Source of the DNA: Siphonodentalium dalli
Lineage: Eukaryota > Mollusca > Scaphopoda > Gadilida > Siphonodentaliidae
Assembly: GCA_032622095.1 (NCBI GenBank)
Contig: CP136064.1
Location: forward strand, 134,113,129-134,177,128
Reading direction: 5' to 3'
DNA: 64,000 nt
Positions 1 to 11,905 of this stretch are shown here, piece after piece. A program made the position numbers and the translations under genes. A model generated the notes under the pieces. That model was not told where the DNA came from and searched no databases. It saw only the letters and a list, made by a program, of their open reading frames with translations. Each line of letters starts with the position of its first letter. Position 1 is the first letter of the stretch.

Positions 1-299
1 TTCATAGTGAAATTCATACATAACTTGCCATAAGAACTTTTAAACATAAAATCTTCGACTTGGTATTGTTTTGTTTTCATGAAAAGAAATAATAAATGGC
101 ATGATACACATGTATACAACGACAAAAGAATTCAAATTAGCAATTTTTCCATGCATGTGAGGTACAAAAGTTGATGACATCTGAGTACGAACGTCGGAGT
201 GTTCCGCCAGCGTATTGCGATAATCGCCAACCTTTTTTCACGTGTACATCAACTTCCGGACCGGTGTGCTGCCAAATAAGTACGTCCTTCCAGATAAGG

Positions 300-947
300 T
301 GACACTCCACAGTTTCAACAGGTATGGGTCCAGAAATAGGGGGCCCATAGATTCATTGAAATTTATCTGGATTATGATCCCAAACCATATAGACAATATA
401 TATATGCCTGAAATTAGTACAGAATAGGCATTCAGAATTTGATACATAATTTCCATAATATAAGGGCTATCAAGAGTTATGGCCCTTGAGCTTTTGATCG
501 AAAATGTGATTTTTATTCAAAAAATGACCAAAATATTGCATTTTCATACCCAAGAGGCACGAATACCAGATTTGTTCAAGCATGATCACATATGTTGGTT
601 TAGAGGCCTCTGGCTTCCAACATCAATGTGAAAAAATTTCAAACTTTCGCCGTTAAATTTTCCAGAAAATCAATTTTTAATGCAGATGACAAATTTTGGG
701 TGCTAATAAATTGACCCAGTATCTAGAGCCACTGTTTCGCAGAAAACGCTACTGCTGTCTATGGTGGGGTCAAGGTCACTTGCACTTAATTTTTTCATCA
801 GTCTACAACACCTTCTAAAATTACACAAATTCATATCACACCTTGTCTCAATGTAAATACCACATGCCAGTGAATGGTGCCAGAAACCACTAGCACTTTA
901 TATCTATAAAATCACCCCTACTGATCATTCGAAACTGTGGAGTGTCA
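300..947. mobile_element. Short inverted-repeat element with 17-bp TIRs
   Basis: A 17-bp terminal inverted repeat is visible: TGACACTCCACAGTTTC at 300-316 and its exact reverse complement at 931-947. The interior is non-coding and carries the phrase 'gagttatggccctt' near 475, common in mollusc repeats as I recall them. No clear target duplication was found. The superfamily is unknown. Confidence 0.5.
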
Positions 948-1387
948 GCTAAACCTAAGATAAGTCAATGTTTCTTATATGAATCCACGGGTCCAACCAA
1001 CTAAACAACGAACACAAACGAACACAAGAAAACTATAGTCAGAAATGGTAACGCCACCAAGATCATATTATTAGCCATAAATATAAATTATAATATAATT
1101 ATAATATAAAATATTATTCATTAGTTAGCGCTAATATAGGAGGGTATCACCCCCCCCTCCCCCCTGAATCCCGAATACGAGTTAATTTTGGGGGGGGGGG
1201 TGAATCCTGAATACGAGTTAATTTTGGGGGGTGAATCCTGAATACATGTTAAGAAATAATATGCGATAAATGACATACAAATTGACTGTTTTAATATCAG
1301 ACAGATACAAGCAGAAGTTACATAGACACATTATGATGCCGGTCGCGTTATGAGGCCGTTATGATACCATTAATGATACTTTATGAT

Positions 1388-2450
1388 CAGGGATGTGGCT
1401 AGAGGGTTTCCGTTGGGGGTGTCCACCTTTGGAATTTCCAACTGCACACCCCCCCCCCCTCTTGAGTCAGAATCAGACCGAACACAAGTTTTGCATAATT
1501 CCATTTGCACACCCCCTTCCACCTCAGTGTTTAGGCCTAATATCCTATATCTTCATAAACCATGGTTCTATATTCCCGGTATGAGAACATTCAGATATAT
1601 TAACCTGAAACATTGCATAAATCCTAACATCTAGTGGTCTAACTCCATACAAATGCACACGGCTACGGACAAGAGACCACGACACACCGAGCTGACCATC
1701 GTTGTTCGGCCGGTGTGAGAAAATTTTGAAATTTGAACAAGAAAATCACAAATCATAGCATCCAGACTGGCCCCAACTAAAGCTTTCCTATAGTGTTGGA
1801 AATTTCAAACCTCATACTCCGCCTCAGGTTGGAAAATTCTCCAACTGATGACCACAAGTTTGATCAAATGTAATAAAATATTGTTAAAATTATTAGCATT
1901 TTTGTATTGGCCACAGGGGAGAGACAGTGACACACCGGGCCGACCATGGTTCGGCCCGGTGTGGGATTTTTTTTTAATCTGAACAAGAAAATCGCAAAAT
2001 CCTAGCATCTAGACTAGCGTGAAGCATTCTTAGAGTTGGAAATTTCAAACCTGACACACCACTTAGGTTGGAAAATTTACAACTGATGACAATTCCAATG
2101 CCAATGTTGACCAAATGTATGAGAATATTGTTTTCTTAAATTAACTAGCATGTTTTGACTGGCCACGGGGGAGGGATCAGGACACAAGATTTCCAAGTGT
2201 TGGAAATTTCCAACCTGTCACCCTCCTGAGGTTGGAAATTTCCAACTGATGACCATTTCAGTCCAAAATTTTGACAAAAAAATAGGAAAATAAATTGTTT
2301 GAAAATCAAACTACAAGAACATTTCAACCTATTATAGGTGTGAAATTTCCAACTAATGTTTTGGCAGGTATGAAATTTCCAACTGTTGAAAATTTTGACC
2401 AAAGTTGGGGGGGGGGGGTGAGACCCCCCCCCCCTGTCGCCACGTCTCTG
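1388..2450. mobile_element. hAT-type MITE with 8-bp target site duplication
   Basis: The ends are CAGGGATGTGGC (left) and GCCACGTCTCTG (right), an imperfect terminal inverted repeat of the CAGGG type usual for hAT elements. It is flanked by a perfect 8-bp direct repeat, tttatgat, at 1380-1387 and 2451-2458. This matches the 8-bp target duplication known for the hAT superfamily. The interior is non-coding and holds three degenerate ~245-bp tandem units. Related ends (CAGGGACGTG) occur inside the foldback units at 14.6-20.1 kb. Confidence 0.8.
1680..2420. repeat. Three degenerate ~245-bp tandem units with 'ggttggaaatttccaac' palindromes
   Basis: Blocks starting near 1680, 1928 and 2170 share the order: 'gacacaccg..cgaccat', a short inverted repeat around a GGCCGGTGTG-type motif (first two), 'gttggaaatttc', 'aggttggaaa', 'caactgatgac'. 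The palindrome GTTGGAAATTTCCAAC is prominent. Similar phrases occur in the 15.1-15.3 kb interior of the foldback element. Confidence 0.6.
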
Positions 2451-2893
2451 TTTATGATGGCATGGTGGTCGAATATGCCCAAGAAGCTATTCTACCCACT
2501 CATTCATACATATAACTAGCACAAAATATTATTTTGCGCCATCAAAACCTGCGTCCAAGATGTTTTGCTTGAACCCGAATACCAGTTAATTCGGGGGTAT
2601 GAATCCCGCGTACGGCTTCAAAACACCCTGAATCCCGCGTACCGAAAAGGGGGGGGGGGTGATACCCTCATATAGGCGCTAACTAATGAGTTGTTAAATA
2701 ACATCTAATAAATATTCATCTTATTCACAACTTTAAGGAGTCCTTCTGGTACACGAGAATATTTATCGCCGTTTGATTTGCACCAAGTGAACTCGGCGCA
2801 TATATAATTGATAGAACAGACCTCTATTATGGTGATCGTGTCGTTATTTGTTTAAGATACGTATCAATTGACATATACGTACCCGTTTCCTCA

Positions 2894-2894
<1 letters not shown>

Positions 2895-2957
<63 letters not shown>
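2895..2957. repeat. (AT)n microsatellite
   Basis: About 60 bases of uninterrupted AT dinucleotides. Confidence 0.98.
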
Positions 2958-2958
<1 letters not shown>

Positions 2959-3340
2959 TAGAAGGTGACCCGACTTCGTCTGGGCTTTGACCTTGAATTG
3001 TCTATTTTGAAGGCCAAGGTCAAGTGGGGTCACGATTTGACCCGTCCAAAACACAGTGCCCGAACAAAAGTACCCGTCGAAATCCATCCGGTTTTACCCG
3101 ATTTGACCTTGAATTGACCATTTTGAAGGTCAGGTGGGGTCAAACACCAACACCCCAAAAATGGTGGAAATCGGCCCAGCGGATACCGGGAAATCGGCCC
3201 AGCGGATACCGAGATATATACCCTATGCATCAAATTTCGTCCGTAAAAATCCGCCAGTTTAACCCGATTTGATTTCCACTCAAGTATATAAACGCGCCTC
3301 ATACACACACGCTCATTAATTATCAAGTTTCAACGTAAAG
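2958..3340. repeat. Two tandem 'TGACCTTGAATTG...AAGGTCA' units
   Basis: 'tgaccttgaattg', 'attttgaagg' and 'gtggggtca' occur at about 2988-3032 and again at 3103-3141, roughly 115 bp apart. A shorter direct repeat, 'aatcggcccagcggatac', follows at about 3169 and 3192. No coding potential is recognised. Confidence 0.55.
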
Positions 3341-4000
3341 ATAAATTACCATAGGTGCCCGAGATATCGCCAAGACGTCTGAAACAGTCAAATGCATCGG
3401 CCGGTTAAGCGTTAGTTAACGTGATCTAACGTTATGACCTCTAACGCATTGTTTTTATCCTGATGGAAGATAGTACCACTTCTTCTTGATAATTGAGGCA
3501 GATAACTAAAACGGATACATACGCATTATATATCGTTGGAAAGAGGAAACACGAAAGATTCTCACGGTGTCATTATTATGACTGGCATTTTATTATTCGC
3601 GCTGTTTCGAATCGATTTGTAAGCACCGAACTCAAATGAAAGTCCCGTAACACAGCGTAAAAACAGATTTGACCTCGGCACGTGAAAAGTTGACCTCGGA
3701 TCTGAAAATCAATAGGCCTATGTTACTCCTGACCCGAAAATACCCCATCGCTCGTTTTCGCGATCATAGGTTATATAGGGCCTATATGGATGACCACGAA
3801 AACGAATCGAGTCGCGATACATCCATCGGTACAAACACATTGTGTAGGCCTATAGGCCCTACGATAAAATTTTGACTTGATGACCAGAAAATAAAAGATG
3901 GCGGTTAATCCAAGTCTCCAACAGAACAGACATGCGCGCTCCAATTAAAATTACCCATAATTCACTTCACTACACCAGGGGTTCCCAATGGGTTATACAT
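3341..4000. other. No feature recognised
   Basis: I see no repeat pair, long ORF or RNA-like structure that I can support in this stretch. Confidence 0.5.
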
Positions 4001-4014
4001 TAGTTTCAGGCTAT

Positions 4015-4195
4015 CAGATTATTTATATTTTCAAGAACATATTATTACACCGGTGACTTTAAGTTTACAATTTCAGCCTGTCCTGACTCTATCGGTATGT
4101 TTGAGTTATATTTTCAAGAACATATTATTTACGGTGCCGTTAACTTTACAATTTCAGCATTTACGTGATTCTATCGGTACGATTGAGTAAGGTAC
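4015..4195. repeat. Two tandem ~95-bp units
   Basis: 'atattttcaagaacatatta', a 'ggtg..ctttaa..tttacaatttcagc' stretch, then 'gactctatcggta' / 'gattctatcggta' occur twice, at about 4025-4100 and 4112-4185. Confidence 0.6.
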
Positions 4196-4559
4196 AAAAA
4201 CCTATTCTCCCACAATGTATTCGCTCACTGCTCCATAGATTATCAAAAACTGAAAAACAGCTTACACCACCTTGTGGCGTAATAAACGAACACAGGCCCA
4301 GATTGTTTCCATTTAGACGAAATTTGTTTATGTAATGGATAGCACCACATAAATGATGTCGGATCATAATCCGATAATTGTCGATAATTTTTCCCTACAA
4401 TGTCCCAAAATAGCGGCGAAAAGTTCGATCGAAAGTCAAAAAATTTAATTTTGTCATTGATTTGTAACTAAATCTTCTCATATCTAATATAATTTGATGG
4501 GTGTCCAAAGCAACCAGACTAGTATCGAAATACATCCTATGAGTGTCAAAAACCACTTA

Positions 4560-4683
4560 ACGGATTTCAGCGGATTTTGGATATATTGTTCCCAAGATTC
4601 TGCCCGACAAAATGACATCAAAAATAGCTTGTCAACAATTTGTTCTAGGTTCACCTCAAAATAGAGTCTCAACTACCAGACTG
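4560..4683. repeat. Diverged solo end of the 8608-10741 element
   Basis: This stretch resembles the right terminal repeat at 10618-10741. It has 'cggatttcagcggatttt', 'ggatatattgtt', 'ttctaggtt', and ends in 'taccagactg'. It has no partner end nearby, so it is read as a decayed fragment. Confidence 0.4.
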
Positions 4684-4689
4684 TCTGGA

Positions 4690-5065
4690 GGATTTAAAGT
4701 TATATTTTTTGTGGGGAAAAAAGTAGGCACGGGCTCAGGTCGCTGGCGCGATTTATTATGTAATGTTTCTTTGGAATTCGCGAACGAGTTTATAATTTTT
4801 TCATTGATACATGAACCAATATGATAAGCAAAGTTCTGCTGATTATTTTTCAACATGACGCACTTTGATCGAACAAGCGTCGCGCAATCTCGGATTTTTT
4901 TTTGTTAGCTATAAGCCCTCGTTTGTCGAGAATCTAATGCAATTGAGAGTTTAATTCTGTGCAATTACGTTTGAAATCAGATTTTACGTAATAAATCGCA
5001 CCAACGACCTAAACCCGTGCCTACTTACTTTTTTTTCTTCCAAAAAAAATGTTACTTTAATTCCG
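4690..5065. repeat. Inverted repeat with ~75-bp arms
   Basis: The left arm at about 4690-4765 (tttttgtggggaaaaaagta, ggcacgggct, gcgatttatta) is mirrored imperfectly at about 4985-5065 (taataaatcgc, acccgtgcctac, ccaaaaaaaatg). The central ~220 bp shows no further structure. Confidence 0.5.
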
Positions 5066-5550
5066 CCCAAGCCCAGAAAAAGACTGAGGGAGTTAAACAA
5101 AGTAAAAACAACTCAGTAATGTGTAAACAAAGAGACAGAGTATAAGCCGTAGAGTATAAGTGGTAGTTAATTAACACCTTGATTAACGCCTGTCAACGGC
5201 CAATGTTAAATATGTTCGTTTGTGTTCGTTGTTTAGTAGCTTTGTATTCAAATAATGCTAATGACTCAAAAAATATACCAAAGTTGGAAATAATACCACA
5301 TACACATATAATGGACCCGGGCCACGCGACCACAACCCCAATTTCACCCTTCTATTCCGCTTTTTGGACCTGTGTTCGTTTATGTTCGTTTGTGTTCGTT
5401 GTTTAGTAGGACCGGAATCCACCCCCCCCCCCCATATAGGGTGCGTCGAAATACCAAGCAGAACCAATCAGGAAAAATAGGGCGAAACATGCATGTTTTG
5501 TGGTGTATACTGAAGAAATAACACAAACTAATGCAACATGACCAGCACGG

Positions 5551-5694
5551 ACATATCCAGGCCGTTTTTCATACCGTTTACCGGTTTGGGCGCCCAAACT
5601 ACAGGCGCCCCCCCCCCAAAAGTTTAACATATCCAGGCCGTTTTTCATACCGTTTACCTGTTTGGGCACCCAAACTACAGGCGCCCCCAAAAAA
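5551..5694. repeat. Two 76-bp tandem units with TTTGGGCGCCCAAA palindrome
   Basis: 'acatatccaggccgtttttc' begins at 5551 and again at 5627. Each unit ends in a gggcgcccaaactacaggcgccccc-type stretch. Related 'tttgggc(g/a)ccca' phrases occur near 32198 and 51030, within another dispersed family. Confidence 0.8.
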
Positions 5695-5759
5695 AATTTG
5701 CAATAATACTGTAAAGTATGTTGGCTTTATCTAGCTTTCATCTGTGAAAACTTCAAATA

Positions 5760-6652
5760 GTTAGGGGAGACCCGGGCAAAGCGGATCACGTAAGGGTACG
5801 TTTCTTGTACAAAATGCAACCGGCAATCAGAATTATTAGCACTGTCAGTTTCTAATCATGATGGCATAACATTTGACGGATGATGAATTAAGATACATCT
5901 ATTGGTTTGGTTGCTATGGTGATTTTTTTTTATTTTGAGCCGCTTTACCCGGCCGTTGGGCAAATCGGATCACCACACCGGGAAAAGCGGATCAGCAAAC
6001 GAATCCTTCTGAAAATGCAATAATTTTCAACTATTCATATGCTTTTTAGTTTTATTTATTACAATAATACATATTTATCCCAAATAATTAATATCGCGTG
6101 TTTTCAAACGCTCAAGTTTTCCAATTATGGTCATGCTCCGACAAGGTACGAGTTTTGTCGATACATCGGACTAAAATTGCCCAAATTCACTTAATCTACG
6201 CAGGTGTACCGGAAGTTAGTCATGCTATGAATGATCCGCTTTGCCCGATCAGCTTTGCCCAGATCACATATGTTTACAGTCCGGCGTATTACGCGCGTGT
6301 CCTATCAAATATAGAAAATTGACATATTGTCTTATTCCACATATATATTGCCTAAGACATAGACAACATTTATTCGGGTAGATGGGTATGTGACCATCGA
6401 CCTGCGCAATAGATATGCGCAAACGCACAATAATTTCAAATTTGGTAAAATCGTAAAATGTCGACGAAAATGTTCTAATGGACTACAAAATTTTAGTATA
6501 CCTAGTTCTCTGAGGAAATGTATAAAAACTAACCAAACATAAAACTATCTTATTCTAAAATACGGATAGAATCGGAACAATTTGCTAGTATTGACATAAT
6601 AAAGGTGATCGGCTTTGTCCGGGCGATCCGCTTTGCCCGGGTCTCCCCTAAC
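5760..6652. mobile_element. TIR element with internal GATCCGCTTTGCCC iterons
   Basis: A ~30-bp terminal inverted repeat is present: the left end starts GTTAGGGGAGACCCGGGC at 5760, and the right end at 6624-6652 is its reverse complement with one mismatch in the part compared. If the outermost 'ta' is the target site, the element ends GGGGAGACCCGGGC and is TA-flanked, as in Tc1/mariner-like elements. Variants of GATCCGCTTTGCCC or its complement recur internally near 5948-5995 and 6233-6267. No transposase ORF is recognised. Confidence 0.7.
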
Positions 6653-7145
6653 CCTTCAGACTTCAGTATTTCAATCATATTCAAGTGAAATTACACAATA
6701 CAGTAGAAGAACAGTGACAATTTGATCAAGTAAACCTGGTTATCATGTGGGATCTCATAATACCAAAATGAATAATTAACATAGAGATTAGTACTACTAG
6801 TAATTACTACATGTAACTTAATAGACATTATTTCTGTACTACTAGTATAGTATGAATGTGTCTCTGACTTGAATTTTAGAAAATAGCCTATATATTATAT
6901 ATGAATTACAGTGATAATGGTCTCATTTCAAGCAGGATAAGCATAATCCATTGAACAAATCGCTGGATACTTCACTGAATTGACCAGACATGACGTAATT
7001 TTATTCGAGTTTTTTTTTATGACATAGCGAGCGTAATCAGTGCGTCGATCGCGCAAACATCAGCTTGGTATTTTGTCATACATATAGGCCTATACGTTAC
7101 GAAAAAGTACCGTTATATTTTTCTAAAGTTGACATTTTCGCGGTG
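6653..7145. other. No feature recognised
   Basis: AT-rich stretch with no supported gene, repeat pair or RNA structure. Confidence 0.5.
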
Positions 7146-7150
7146 TTTGG

Positions 7151-8418
7151 CCACAGGGGCCTGTAACGCGCTCCGCTGTCCGCCCCCCCCCCCCTTTTGC
7201 GCTGCCCATGTACGCCGCTTCTATATACGCGCCTGCTTCACGCTAATGGTATAATAATAACACAAGGGTAACTGTAGAAATTCACCTTTTTACCATCACT
7301 CGCCGATCGATCAAATATAGCTCATTCACACCAGTAATGCCACAGATATAACCACGGATGTATCGGCGAAGAATTCATCTTTCAATCAATACCACAAACT
7401 CCCATAAAAACCATTCATATACATAGCATTTGATAATTTTTTAACCACCGAATATTGTCTCCGAAGACCGTAAATTTTCATTTTGTTCCGGCTCAGAACA
7501 AAATGTCGGAAATCTTCTTATAACTTCACCCCCGCGCGGCTTACTATAATTAAAAATCGGCCAAACGATCAACTAAACGTTTAGCGCTCAGTGATTTCTT
7601 GTCGGCTAATAATTTATTTACTCATACAAATCAACAGATCGCCAGTAAACAATTTCTATAGAGGAGAAATCTGTCGATAATTCCAACTTTAAAAAAAAAA
7701 ATTTGTCAAGTCACAAGTAGAAACAGCCAATCACCGCTCAGTGTTAGAATCGAGGTCAGGTCATAATGAATATTAAAATGAGGACCTCGATTCTAACACT
7801 GAGCGGTGATTGGCTGTTTCTACTATGTCAGTCATGAATATTAAAATTAGGAACTTTGTGACTTGACAAATTTTTGTTTTAAAGTTGGAATTATCGACAG
7901 ATTTCTCCTCTATAGAAATTGTTTACTGACGATCTGTTGATTTGTATGAGTAAATAAATTATTAGCCGACAAGAAATCACCGAGCGCTAAACGTTTAGTT
8001 GATCGTTTGGCCGATTTTTAATTATAGTAAGCCGCGCGGGGGTGAAGTTATAAGAAGATTTCCGACATTTTGTTCTGAGCCGGATCAAAATGAAAATTTA
8101 CGGTCTTCGGAGACAATATTCGGTGTTTAACAAATTATCAAATGCTATGTATATGAATGGTTTTGATGGGAGTTTGTGGTATTGATTGAAAGATGGATTC
8201 TTCGCCGTTACATCCGTGGTTATATCTGTGGCATTACTGGTGTGAATGAGCTATATTTGATCGATCGGCGAGTGATGGTAAAAAGGTGAATTTCTACAGT
8301 TACCCTTGTGTTATTATTATACCATTAGCGTGAAGCAGGCGCGTAACTAGCAGCGGCGTATATGGGCAGCGCAAAGGGGGGGGGGGCGGACAGCGGAGCG
8401 CGTTACAGGCCCCTGTGG
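7151..8418. mobile_element. Long-hairpin (foldback) element with ~600-bp arms
   Basis: The two halves are near-perfect reverse complements over about 600 bp each. The left arm starts CCACAGGGGCCTGTAACGCG and the right arm ends CGCGTTACAGGCCCCTGTGG. The arms meet around 7760-7790 with a short asymmetric centre (about 40 bp). The CAGGGGCC termini resemble hAT ends. 'tttgg' flanks both sides (7146-7150, 8419-8423), a possible partial target duplication. There is no coding capacity. A transcript would fold into a long double-stranded hairpin. Confidence 0.85.
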
Positions 8419-8607
8419 TTTGGCTTATCCGAGCGATTTGAGACCAAAAAAACAAAACAACAGAGTGTTCCAAGAACATATATAGTTTTGAAAAATATAA
8501 TAATATCCGATGATCTGTTATCTAATCTAATATATATTTTGGGACTTCTGTCTGTTTGTTTGTTGTTTGTCTGTTAGTAGTCCAAGTCTTCTTGTACTAA
8601 CACCATA

Positions 8608-10741
8608 GTCTGGTCGATAAACGGTTTGACCTAGAAAAAATTTGGACTAAGTTGGTTTTTATTCCAGTTTGAAGAGGAATATTTCCTCTACAACATATCC
8701 AAAATCCGCTAAAATCCGCTTTGAGCAAACTTTTTTACAGAGATTTAAAAAAATGCTAATTTTTCGACCTTGCGAAGTACGTTTTTCTACAATATCCCTC
8801 ATCGGCGACACCATAACGCATTAATCCTCCATCCGATATATACCAGTTTGTGTAAAAGAGTATAGGGGGCGAATAGAGTGACAAGGACAGAAAACAATGC
8901 AATCGCGGCGATGAAATGGCTGTCAAAATGGCCGCAACTACAATCCATGCTACGATGAAAGCAACATATTGGATAACCCCCTATAAGCGAAAATACACAT
9001 TTGTAATTTACAAGAATGTTGTTATATATCTTTAAAGGTACACATATAATTAAAACAGATCTATCTGAATGATTTATCGATCACTGCTACGCACGTTAAC
9101 CCAATGATTTACGTTCGGGTTTTCTTATTAGAATACATCCAACAGTCGGACCAAAAACAGTTATTTCGGGCATGCAACACACGAAGTAATATTTAGTCAC
9201 ACAGTGCGTGGTAGTTTCCGTTTGGAATGATGATTAATTATTTTTAACACTCTCCGTGACAATAAACCATACACGTATGTCGCAATGCTGATTATACTGT
9301 CAAGAAACACTTATCTCTTCAACAGAATAGTACCATATCTCACTAGATCGAAGAGACTGTACATCGTACATTTTATTTAGTACTAATTTTCATGGTGCTC
9401 CCAAACCGGTTTCTTAGTAGACAATTATGTTCAAATTACTTCAATCGGCACTTTACAACATGAATATGTACCACGCAATACACACTATTAGTTGTCAGTA
9501 TCTTGTTGTTTGAAATTATGTTACCATTGCCACCCACATACTTGCGCTAAATATCAGGTCATCAGCGTTTACAGTTATTAGTTCTGCGTTTACCATTCAC
9601 TCAATGTTGCTATTTATGGTTTTGTATGCAGCAGATATGTGTAACATTAGGGAGATTGGGTAAACGCGGCGATGCGGTTGCAGAAAAGGTCGTACGTTTC
9701 GCGTATATGTGGCCTTAGTGCATTTAAGTGCACATAATTTCAGGTATAAAGACAGTCTCTGCCATAGAGTATGTAGGCAAATTGGGTTATGTTGAGAATT
9801 TATTGCAGATAGTATATTGTAATCCTTTGTATTTTTGATAAATTGCGTTCATGGTATACCACCATGTATTTGTGTGATAAAAGTGAAATATTCGTGTTTA
9901 ATCACTTGACCGGAGGCAACTATGACTACTATTTTAAGACACGGACAATAGGATCTACACATTTGACCTAGTACCATATGAATAGCTCTCATACTGTTCT
10001 ATAGTAGTGAATTTTGACAGACTGTGTGTTGTAGATTCAAAAATAAATGATTATCGGTCACATTCGTGAGACTGTTTTCATTACATATATTTCTGCTTCT
10101 AGAAAAGGTCACCCAATGAGTACATCCCTATTAGATAACATTTAACTGTTTTAATACACATATATTACACGATTCAAGATAAAAAGTACAGATAAAACTG
10201 CGTTATTCTTCTACATGTATTTCTTGGCGCCCAAAAAGTCCACATTCAATCGTTGTATGAGACCTGGCTTTCGGTTGCTCTCTCGCGAGATACATTAGAG
10301 AGAATTCTTACATACTATTATTAATAGCTCCCCTTATACTCTGAAATCATTCTTCCTCGTATAATTCGACGGCCTGTTCATTCTTGTATAACCAGCTATT
10401 CAATTTTCCGCAAATTGTAAATTTCATTCGATTTTGTCCATTTTGGCGGCCATTTTGGACAGACATTCTACCGATATGGTTTACGACTAAGGATTGTTTG
10501 TGTGAATTTTATTTTCTTACTAATTTGGTATTTGTTGGCGCACCTACCACCGAAATTCAGGATTGTTCTATACCAACTGACATCATGGACGCCATCTTGT
10601 ATTACAGAAAATGCTCAAAGCGGATTTTAGCGGATTTTGGATATGTTATAGAGGATATATTCCTCTTCAAAATGGAATAGAAACCAACTTAGTCCAAATT
10701 TTTTCTAGGTTGACCCTAAAATTTTAGTTTATCGACCAGAC
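8608..10741. mobile_element. TA-flanked non-autonomous element with ~125-bp TIRs
   Basis: The left end at 8608-8735 starts GTCTGGTCGATAAAC. The right end at 10617-10741 ends GTTTATCGACCAGAC. Between them the TIRs share 'ctagaaaaaatttggacta' and 'atccaaaatccgctaaaatc' in inverted orientation with some mismatches. TA sits immediately outside both ends (8606-8607, 10742-10743), suggesting a Tc1/mariner-type target. The ~1.9-kb interior has no recognisable transposase. A 98-codon ORF at 10384-10680 runs into the right TIR and is probably chance. Confidence 0.7.
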
Positions 10742-10789
10742 TACCAGCTAAGATGCTATGGCGAGATGCTGGTGTTCTCTGGTGTCGAA

Positions 10790-11560
10790 AGTCGGAAATG
10801 CCTCGAAATTAGGAAAAGTCTAAAAAATGAAGGGAAAATGGTCCCAATGGGTCCAAATTCTCAAGTGGCCAGCTGGGCGGAACATTTTGGGCCGAAAAAG
10901 ATTTGGGTCGAGTTCGTAAAAGTGGTCCGAAAAAGTGTCGAACCTGTGCTCGGTCCGATTTTTTGGGGAAAATGTGGCAAATGACCCAAATTTTGCAAGT
11001 GGCCAGCTGGGCGAGACATTTTGGGCCGAATTTTTTTTGGGTCGAGTTCGTAAAAGTGGTCCGAAAAAGTGTCGAACCTGTGCTCGGTCCGAATTTTTTT
11101 TTATAAAATGTGGCAAATGACCACGGGAACATACTCAGTAAAAAATATATAAAATTTGGGCCGAAAAGAAATTGGGTCCAAACGTTCGAATACCTTGAAA
11201 TTAGGCAAAGTCTAAAAAATGAAGGGAAAATTGTCCAAATGGGTCCAAATTCTCAAGTGGCCAGCTGGGCGGAACATTTTGGGCCGAAAAAGATTTGGGT
11301 CGAGTTCGTAAAAGTGGTCCGAAAAAGTGCTCGGTCCGATTTTTTGGGGAAAATGTGGCAAATGACCCAAAATTTGCAAGTGGCCAGCTGGGCGAGACAT
11401 TTGGGCCGAAAAGTTTTTGGGTTGAGTTCGTAAAAGTGGTCCGAAAAAGTGTCGAACCTGTGCTCGGTCCGAATTTTTTTATAAAATGTGGCAAATGGCC
11501 ACGGGAACATACTCAGTAAAAAATAAAAAAAATTTGGGCCGAAAAAGTTTCGGTCAATTT
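10790..11560. repeat. Higher-order minisatellite, two ~392-bp units of ~125-bp subunits
   Basis: The phrase gtggccagctgggcg occurs at about 10865, 10999, 11257 and 11380. The first and third copies are 392 bp apart, and the second and fourth keep the same spacing to within ~10 bp. Each ~392-bp unit holds two related subunits carrying 'gtcgagttcgtaaaagtgg' and 'gtgctcggtccga', followed by 'gggaacatactcagtaaaaa'. An inverted fragment of the same satellite lies at 21064-21230. Confidence 0.8.
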
Positions 11561-11905
11561 GACGGCATGGGTGGTCGGCCGCTCAAAATAATCCATGGAA
11601 ACACCCCTACCCCCTCCCATCGCCCGCGGGGATACCACACCAATTGGCTGAAAATGGCGTATGGACCCTTTTCGATAACGAAGGTGGATTTCGGTCAAAT
11701 TGACGGCATGTGTGGGTGGCCCGCCCCAAATACCCCGTAGGAACACCTATACCCCGACCCATCACCCCCGGATGGTACCTCCCTGATGAGCTGAAGTTCC
11801 TGAACAATGAGGTACGGACCATTTTCTAGAATGGTAAGGATTTCGGCCAATTTCACGGCATGGGTGGGTGACCCGCGTCAAATACCCCTAGAAACATTTA
11901 GAGTC
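11545..11905. repeat. Three degenerate ~145-bp tandem units
   Basis: 'ttcggtcaatttgacggcat' type sequence recurs at about 11549, 11692 and 11841, each followed by 'gggtggcccgccccaaatacc'-like and 'acacc..taccc..cccatc' segments. It adjoins the previous minisatellite but has a different unit. Confidence 0.7.

Larger units (their letters stand above)
1118..2689. mobile_element. Inverted-repeat element with ~40-bp TIRs and poly-C/G ends
   Basis: The left end at 1118-1158 (TCATTAGTTAGCGC, then GGGTATCACCCCC) is mirrored at 2649-2689. Inside each end are degenerate repeats of 'tgaatcccgaatacgagttaa' type next to G or C runs. The middle is occupied by a separate hAT-like MITE at 1388-2450, so this element was the older insertion target. 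No transposase is present. Confidence 0.6.
997..5409. repeat. Inverted 'CGAACACAAACGAACACAA' motifs, possible ends of a larger element
   Basis: CAACGAACACAAACGAACAC occurs near 1003-1022. Its reverse-complement form (GTTCGTTTGTGTTCGTTG, followed by TTTAGTAG) occurs near 5215-5240 and again near 5376-5409. These could be the termini of one ~4.4-kb element containing everything between, or independent repeats. The spelling resembles the CCGAACACAACCGAACACAA termini of the 43.36-45.48 kb element. No target duplication was established. Confidence 0.3.

Noticed and set aside
10384-10680. 98-codon ORF as transposase of the TA-flanked element
   Set aside because: It runs into the terminal repeat and has no DDE-type pattern.
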